The notes under the pieces were generated by a model. That model was given only the letters and a program-made list of their open reading frames with translations. It searched no databases and had not been told where the DNA came from. Both the position numbers and the translations under genes were made by a program. From positions 62,001 through 126,000 of the forward strand of contig CAYUQJ010000003.1 in NCBI GenBank assembly GCA_964446955.1: a stretch of DNA of 64,000 bases, in the 5' to 3' direction. This document shows, in pieces, positions 60,494-64,000 of this stretch; the first letter of the stretch is position 1, and every line of letters begins with the position of its first letter. This stretch comes from Leptolinea sp964446955 (GTDB lineage Bacteria > Chloroflexota > Anaerolineae > Anaerolineales > Anaerolineaceae).

Positions 60494-61884
60494 TCTCCCT
60501 GGAGTTTGTTTTATTTTCCTCTCTTGCAGTATTTCTTTATCATTTGCTGCCTTGGAGATACAAACAAGTTTGGTTATTAGTAATCTCGTATATCTTCTAT
60601 ATTCTTGTAGATTTTCGATATGCCCTAGTATTACTTATCTTGTCTTCAGCTAATTACCTGATTTCTTTCCTTTCTCAAAAATCCCGGACGCCAAAATTAC
60701 TTTTAAATACGGCAATAATTCTTGATTTGCTCTCGTTTTTGTTATTGAAATGGATTACAAGTAAATATGCCGGTGGTTTCCTCGAAACTGACAGTTTCCA
60801 AGTTTACTGGCTTTTGCCGGTTGGTTTCTCGTTTTATGTTTTACAACTAATCAGTTTTCAGTTGTCTGTGAAAAAAAAGGCTTTCTCCACATTTCCACGG
60901 TTTCTCCAATTCCAGCTTTTCTTGGTTTACTTCCCGAAATTGTTATCAGGCCCAATAGAGAAACCGGCGAACTTTTTTAGAATAATTGCTGAACCGAAAC
61001 TGGTTGATAAGAAGGTCTTAAGTGATGCGTTTGGATTGATTTACAATGGGTTGCTTCGAAAATTGGTAATAGCTGATGGCTTATCAGCTATGGTTCCTTA
61101 TGCGTTTCTTTTGGATGGAAATCCTTCCTGGTTAGCCTTAATTACATATGCCCTCATAATCTATAACGATTTTTCGGGGTATACAAGTCTCGTTCGAGGT
61201 GTAAGTTTATTCTTTGGGATTGAACTTTCACAAAATTTTCAACAACCTTATCTGGCAAGAAATTTCTCTGAATTCTGGAATAGATGGCATATCAGTCTTA
61301 CCACATGGTTGCGAGAAACCATTTACTTCCCTTTAAGTAGAAAGATTGATAAACAAAAAAGTTTCTTCCATTTGTTGTTTAACATCAGCCTGCCACCAAT
61401 GGCTACTATGCTAGCCAGTGGGTTTTGGCATGGATTTTCCCTGGGAATGGTTTTTTGGGGTGGTTTCCATGGTCTTCTTCTTATTTTCGAACGTTTGATT
61501 TATGAGATTTTTCCAACGCTTCGACCTGTACGATTGAATAAAACAGGGCAACTGTTCAGCCAAATAATGACATTTTCGGTTATCTGCCTAAGTTGGTTGC
61601 CATTTCAATCGGCGTCATTAAAACAATCAATTTTTTCCATGTTATTGCTATTCACGAAACCTGATATAAATTGCATTTTCCCAGTCATATTCCCATTGGT
61701 TTTAGTCTTGTTATCCTTCTTCTTGGATTATTTTTTGGAAAAATTTCAAAGTGAATACTGGTGGAGATTCTTAAATCAACCTATCCGGACTCTAGTTTTG
61801 ACTGCAACAGTTTTGATGCTTATTGCCGCTGTCGTATCTCATATAGGGGCACCAACTGATCTCTTCATTTATCAAGGATTCTGA
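60484..61884 (+). CDS. MBOAT-family membrane O-acyltransferase (AlgI/DltB-like)
   Basis: 466 residues with about 11 helices. ISLEFVLFSSLAVFLYHLLP at the N-terminus, PVGFSFYVLQLISFQLSV, LSGPIEKPANFF, IIYNDFSGYTSLVRG, FSEFWNRWHISLTTWLRE and LASGFWHGFSLGMVFWG (catalytic His) are standard MBOAT blocks. It moves acyl groups across the membrane to the glycan, together with the SGNH protein encoded upstream. GGGAAGA precedes ATG 60484, inside the end of the SGNH gene. Confidence 0.95.
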   Translation: MEIISLEFVLFSSLAVFLYHLLPWRYKQVWLLVISYIFYILVDFRYALVLLILSSANYLISFLSQKSRTPKLLLNTAIILDLLSFLLLKWITSKYAGGFLETDSFQVYWLLPVGFSFYVLQLISFQLSVKKKAFSTFPRFLQFQLFLVYFPKLLSGPIEKPANFFRIIAEPKLVDKKVLSDAFGLIYNGLLRKLVIADGLSAMVPYAFLLDGNPSWLALITYALIIYNDFSGYTSLVRGVSLFFGIELSQNFQQPYLARNFSEFWNRWHISLTTWLRETIYFPLSRKIDKQKSFFHLLFNISLPPMATMLASGFWHGFSLGMVFWGGFHGLLLIFERLIYEIFPTLRPVRLNKTGQLFSQIMTFSVICLSWLPFQSASLKQSIFSMLLLFTKPDINCIFPVIFPLVLVLLSFFLDYFLEKFQSEYWWRFLNQPIRTLVLTATVLMLIAAVVSHIGAPTDLFIYQGF

Positions 61885-61937
61885 TGAATTATACAAATAA
61901 TCAGAAATTGATTGCAATAATGTTTTTGTGAGGATTA

Positions 61938-62768
61938 ATGAAAAATAACAGAATACTCTTAATAATTCTCTTCTTATCAGGAATATTGCTAATCTGTAAC
62001 AATATCTGGGGTTTGTTTGTTTCATTACGTAATCCAGATATTTACACTGAAACGAATACTGATTTTAAAAATGATATTACGCTTACTGAAAACGAGCTGT
62101 ATGAAGTTATTAACTCTGCCAATAGCAATCCGAAAGAATATGTGACCAGGGTAAACGAAACCATTTTCAATGGTATTTCCGATTATTGGGCGATGGAAGG
62201 TGCCGATAAATATAATTTGCGTGTTCCGTTCCACGAAAATTATATTCTTTTTTTTAGCAGTTATCTATGGCCGGAGAAATTCCTCCGGTATGAATTTGCT
62301 GATTATCGCAAAGCCGTTGAACGCGGGGTTGGGGGCTGTTCGCAGCATGCCATAATCCTCAGTGAAGTCCTATATGAAAAGGGAATCAAATCCAGGATAA
62401 TTAGTTTGCATGGGCATGTGATTTCAACTGCCCAGGTGGATGCAATAGATGATGAATGGTGGGTTCTGGATCCTCAATATGGTGTGGTTGTGCCTTTCAG
62501 CATTGAGAAAATCGAACAAGATCCAAATATAATCACATCATATTATGCTGATGCTGGCTATGATACAAAATCGATTGAAGCTGTTCGAATACATTATGAG
62601 GATGGGGTATGGTCCATTACTGAAGGTTATGGGATGGGTGATTTTAATCGATTGACTGCCTTATATGAAAAAATATCGTATGTATTGATCTGGGTCATTC
62701 CCGTGTTGTTGATGATGCCCTTATTTATTTATGTGTACAGGGAGCGGAGAGCACAAAATACGAAATAA
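61938..62768 (+). CDS. Transglutaminase-like membrane-anchored protein
   Basis: 276 residues. N-terminal (about 6-28) and C-terminal (about 246-266) membrane helices flank an extracytoplasmic domain with a Cys134-His160-Asp178 triad (GVGGCSQHAIILSEVL, SLHGHVISTAQV, WWVLDPQYGVV), the arrangement of the transglutaminase/peptidase superfamily. It could cross-link or cleave a surface component. It follows the MBOAT gene by 53 bases and is probably transcribed with the acylation pair. Substrate unknown. Confidence 0.85.
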   Translation: MKNNRILLIILFLSGILLICNNIWGLFVSLRNPDIYTETNTDFKNDITLTENELYEVINSANSNPKEYVTRVNETIFNGISDYWAMEGADKYNLRVPFHENYILFFSSYLWPEKFLRYEFADYRKAVERGVGGCSQHAIILSEVLYEKGIKSRIISLHGHVISTAQVDAIDDEWWVLDPQYGVVVPFSIEKIEQDPNIITSYYADAGYDTKSIEAVRIHYEDGVWSITEGYGMGDFNRLTALYEKISYVLIWVIPVLLMMPLFIYVYRERRAQNTK

Positions 62769-62929
62769 GCTATATTATCCATAAGCCTGGTGGATTAAAT
62801 GATCTTCTTAATTCAGCTTAAAGGGTGTTTTTTGGGGTGTGGTTATATAATAATTGCGATAAAAACTCAGGGCCCCGGATAATGTGAAAAAAGTAAACCC
62901 CGGGGATTACATTCTATAAATCGGAGAAT

Positions 62930-63943
62930 ATGATGGTGAACATTGGTGTGATCGGTTATGGATATTGGGGGCCGAACCTGGTTCGCAACTTTTATGAGAC
63001 CAAAGACGCTCGGGTGACAATGGTTAGTGATAGGAAAGCAGAGCGGTTAAACCTTGTCCGGTCGCGTTATCCAACCGTCAATGTGACTGAAGATCCAGGC
63101 CAATTGATCAATTCGCCGGAAGTGGATGCAGTTGTCATATCCACACCGGTCTCCACTCATTTTGAATTGGCCATGCAAGCCATTCAAGCGGGGAAGCATG
63201 TACTGGTTGAAAAACCCATGACCCATACCGTTACCGAGGGCGAACAGTTATTAGATGCAGCCCTAAAAGCAAAGAAAGTCCTTATGGTTGACCATACGTT
63301 CATCTATACACCGGCCGTGATGAAGATCAAGGAATTGGTGACCAGCGGGGCCATGGGACAGCTGATGTATTATGATTCCGTGCGTGTTAACCTGGGCTTA
63401 TTCCAGCATGATGTGAATGTGCTATGGGACCTCGCCGTGCATGACCTTTCCATTATGGACTTTATTTTGGGAGAACAACCATCCGCAGTTTCGGCAACCG
63501 GTGTAGCGCATCTGAACGGGCAGCCGGAAGATGTGGCATACATTACCTGCTATCTACAAAATAAACTGATTGCCCATTTTCATGTCAACTGGATGGCTCC
63601 GGTTAAAGTCCGGCGGACGTTGATCGGCGGTGATAAGCAGATGATCGTGTACGATGACATTGAACCGAGCGAAAAGATCAAGATATATGATAAAGGGGTC
63701 AGCCTGACTGGTGGTGCGGAGGGCGTATATCAGATGCTTGTCAGTTATCGCAGCGGCGATATGTGGGCACCGCATCTGGCAACGACAGAAGCATTGAAAA
63801 CAGAAGCTGCTCACTTCATTGATTGTATATCCAATGGAACCCATCCTCAGACCGATGGCGAAATGGGATTGCGAGTAGTTAAGATATTAGAGGCAGCTGA
63901 TAAATCCATGGCTAACCGTGGCCAACCTGTACAGATAAACTAA
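62930..63943 (+). CDS. Gfo/Idh/MocA-family oxidoreductase (WbpB/WlbA-like)
   Basis: 337 residues. N-terminal NAD fold IGVIGYGYWGPNLVRNF, then DAVVISTPVSTHFELAMQAI and HVLVEKPMTHTV, with the EKP catalytic Lys. The C-terminal domain has WDLAVHDLSIMDFILGE (His/Asp) and MNWMAPVKVRRTLIGG-like sequence. In amino-uronate pathways such enzymes oxidise UDP-GlcNAcA at C3; this is supported here by the aminotransferase that follows. GGAG precedes ATG 62930; a second ATG at 62933 is equally spaced. A new transcription unit may begin in the 160 bases upstream, which hold TATAAT at 62846-62851. Confidence 0.92.
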   Translation: MMVNIGVIGYGYWGPNLVRNFYETKDARVTMVSDRKAERLNLVRSRYPTVNVTEDPGQLINSPEVDAVVISTPVSTHFELAMQAIQAGKHVLVEKPMTHTVTEGEQLLDAALKAKKVLMVDHTFIYTPAVMKIKELVTSGAMGQLMYYDSVRVNLGLFQHDVNVLWDLAVHDLSIMDFILGEQPSAVSATGVAHLNGQPEDVAYITCYLQNKLIAHFHVNWMAPVKVRRTLIGGDKQMIVYDDIEPSEKIKIYDKGVSLTGGAEGVYQMLVSYRSGDMWAPHLATTEALKTEAAHFIDCISNGTHPQTDGEMGLRVVKILEAADKSMANRGQPVQIN

Positions 63944-63960
63944 CTTTCTGGAGATCAGAA

Positions 63961-64000
63961 ATGACAATACCCTTTGTAGATCTCAAGGCCCAATATCACA
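63961..64000 (+). CDS. DegT/DnrJ/EryC1/StrS-family aminotransferase (first codons only)
   Basis: Only 13 codons are visible, reading MTIPFVDLKAQYH, the characteristic start of PLP-dependent sugar aminotransferases of this family. It follows the oxidoreductase by 17 bases, the usual order in WbpB-WbpE or WlbA-WlbC pathways for 3-amino sugars. The rest lies beyond the window. Confidence 0.8.
   Translation, partial: MTIPFVDLKAQYH

Noticed and set aside
1..64000. CRISPR arrays, tRNA or rRNA genes, insertion sequences
   Set aside because: No regularly spaced repeats, cloverleaf sequences, rRNA segments or transposase genes were recognised on reading both strands.

Overview
The window reads as a chromosomal segment of a bacterium of the Chloroflexota, most likely class Anaerolineae. 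This is an inference from the gene set and its style: an envelope with LytR-CpsA-Psr and LysM proteins, secreted proteins with Pro/Thr repeat linkers, type-5 uracil-DNA glycosylase, a CpaE-type response-regulator fusion and many giant polytopic GT-C-like proteins. No rRNA or tRNA is present to settle the taxonomy. Genes are tightly packed, often with ATGA or GTGA stop/start overlaps. Several promoters are TATAAT or TGnTATAAT boxes lying so close to the ATG that the transcripts should be leaderless.

Layout. (1) 1-10.3 kb: a truncated clpB, a glycerophosphodiester phosphodiesterase, a VOC protein, a GT-C membrane protein, an MNT/HepT toxin-antitoxin pair whose HepT half is broken, and enolase. 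A minus-strand run follows: EamA transporter, udgB, alpha/beta hydrolase, a peroxiredoxin whose catalytic Cys codon is an in-frame TGA (a probable selenoprotein), and an ATP10-like thioredoxin-fold protein. (2) 10.4-12.0 kb: an AT-rich type II restriction-modification pair with a BglII-like endonuclease. (3) 12.0-27.5 kb: housekeeping genes queA, ruvB, upp, tpiA, RNase P RNA (rnpB), pyrG, an S1-domain protein, an LPG-synthase-like membrane protein, the HAD/small TM protein/ctpA operon, mutL, a sirtuin, the REC-CpaE fusion and tilS. (4) 27.4-32.5 kb: an envelope gene run of histidine kinase, LysM protein, LCP protein and a tyrosine-recombinase-like protein that has lost its catalytic residues.

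(5) 32.9-64.0 kb: a large surface-polysaccharide locus. Its first half (plus strand) has a GT4, several GT-C-like polytopic proteins, a GT2, a methyltransferase and a tandem pair of paralogous membrane proteins. A minus-strand block follows: GT4, polysaccharide deacetylase, methyltransferases, Wzx-like flippase, beta-propeller glycosidase-like protein, FemAB-type transferase, another GT4. A decayed second FemAB copy and a paralogous GT4 come next. The end is again on the plus strand: UDP-sugar 2-epimerase, a DltD-like SGNH protein, MBOAT acyltransferase, transglutaminase-like protein, Gfo/Idh/MocA oxidoreductase and the first codons of a DegT-family aminotransferase. Together they suggest an O-acylated glycan containing amino-uronic acid sugars, with flippase export. 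Parts of this locus (about 42.4-46 kb and 53.8-62.8 kb) are visibly more AT-rich than the housekeeping half, as expected for exchanged polysaccharide cassettes.

The most notable items are the candidate selenocysteine peroxiredoxin with its SECIS-like hairpin, the inactivated recombinase in an envelope operon, the leaderless promoters, the sirtuin coupled to a REC-CpaE fusion with an altered P-loop, and the duplication/decay history of the FemAB and GT4 genes.
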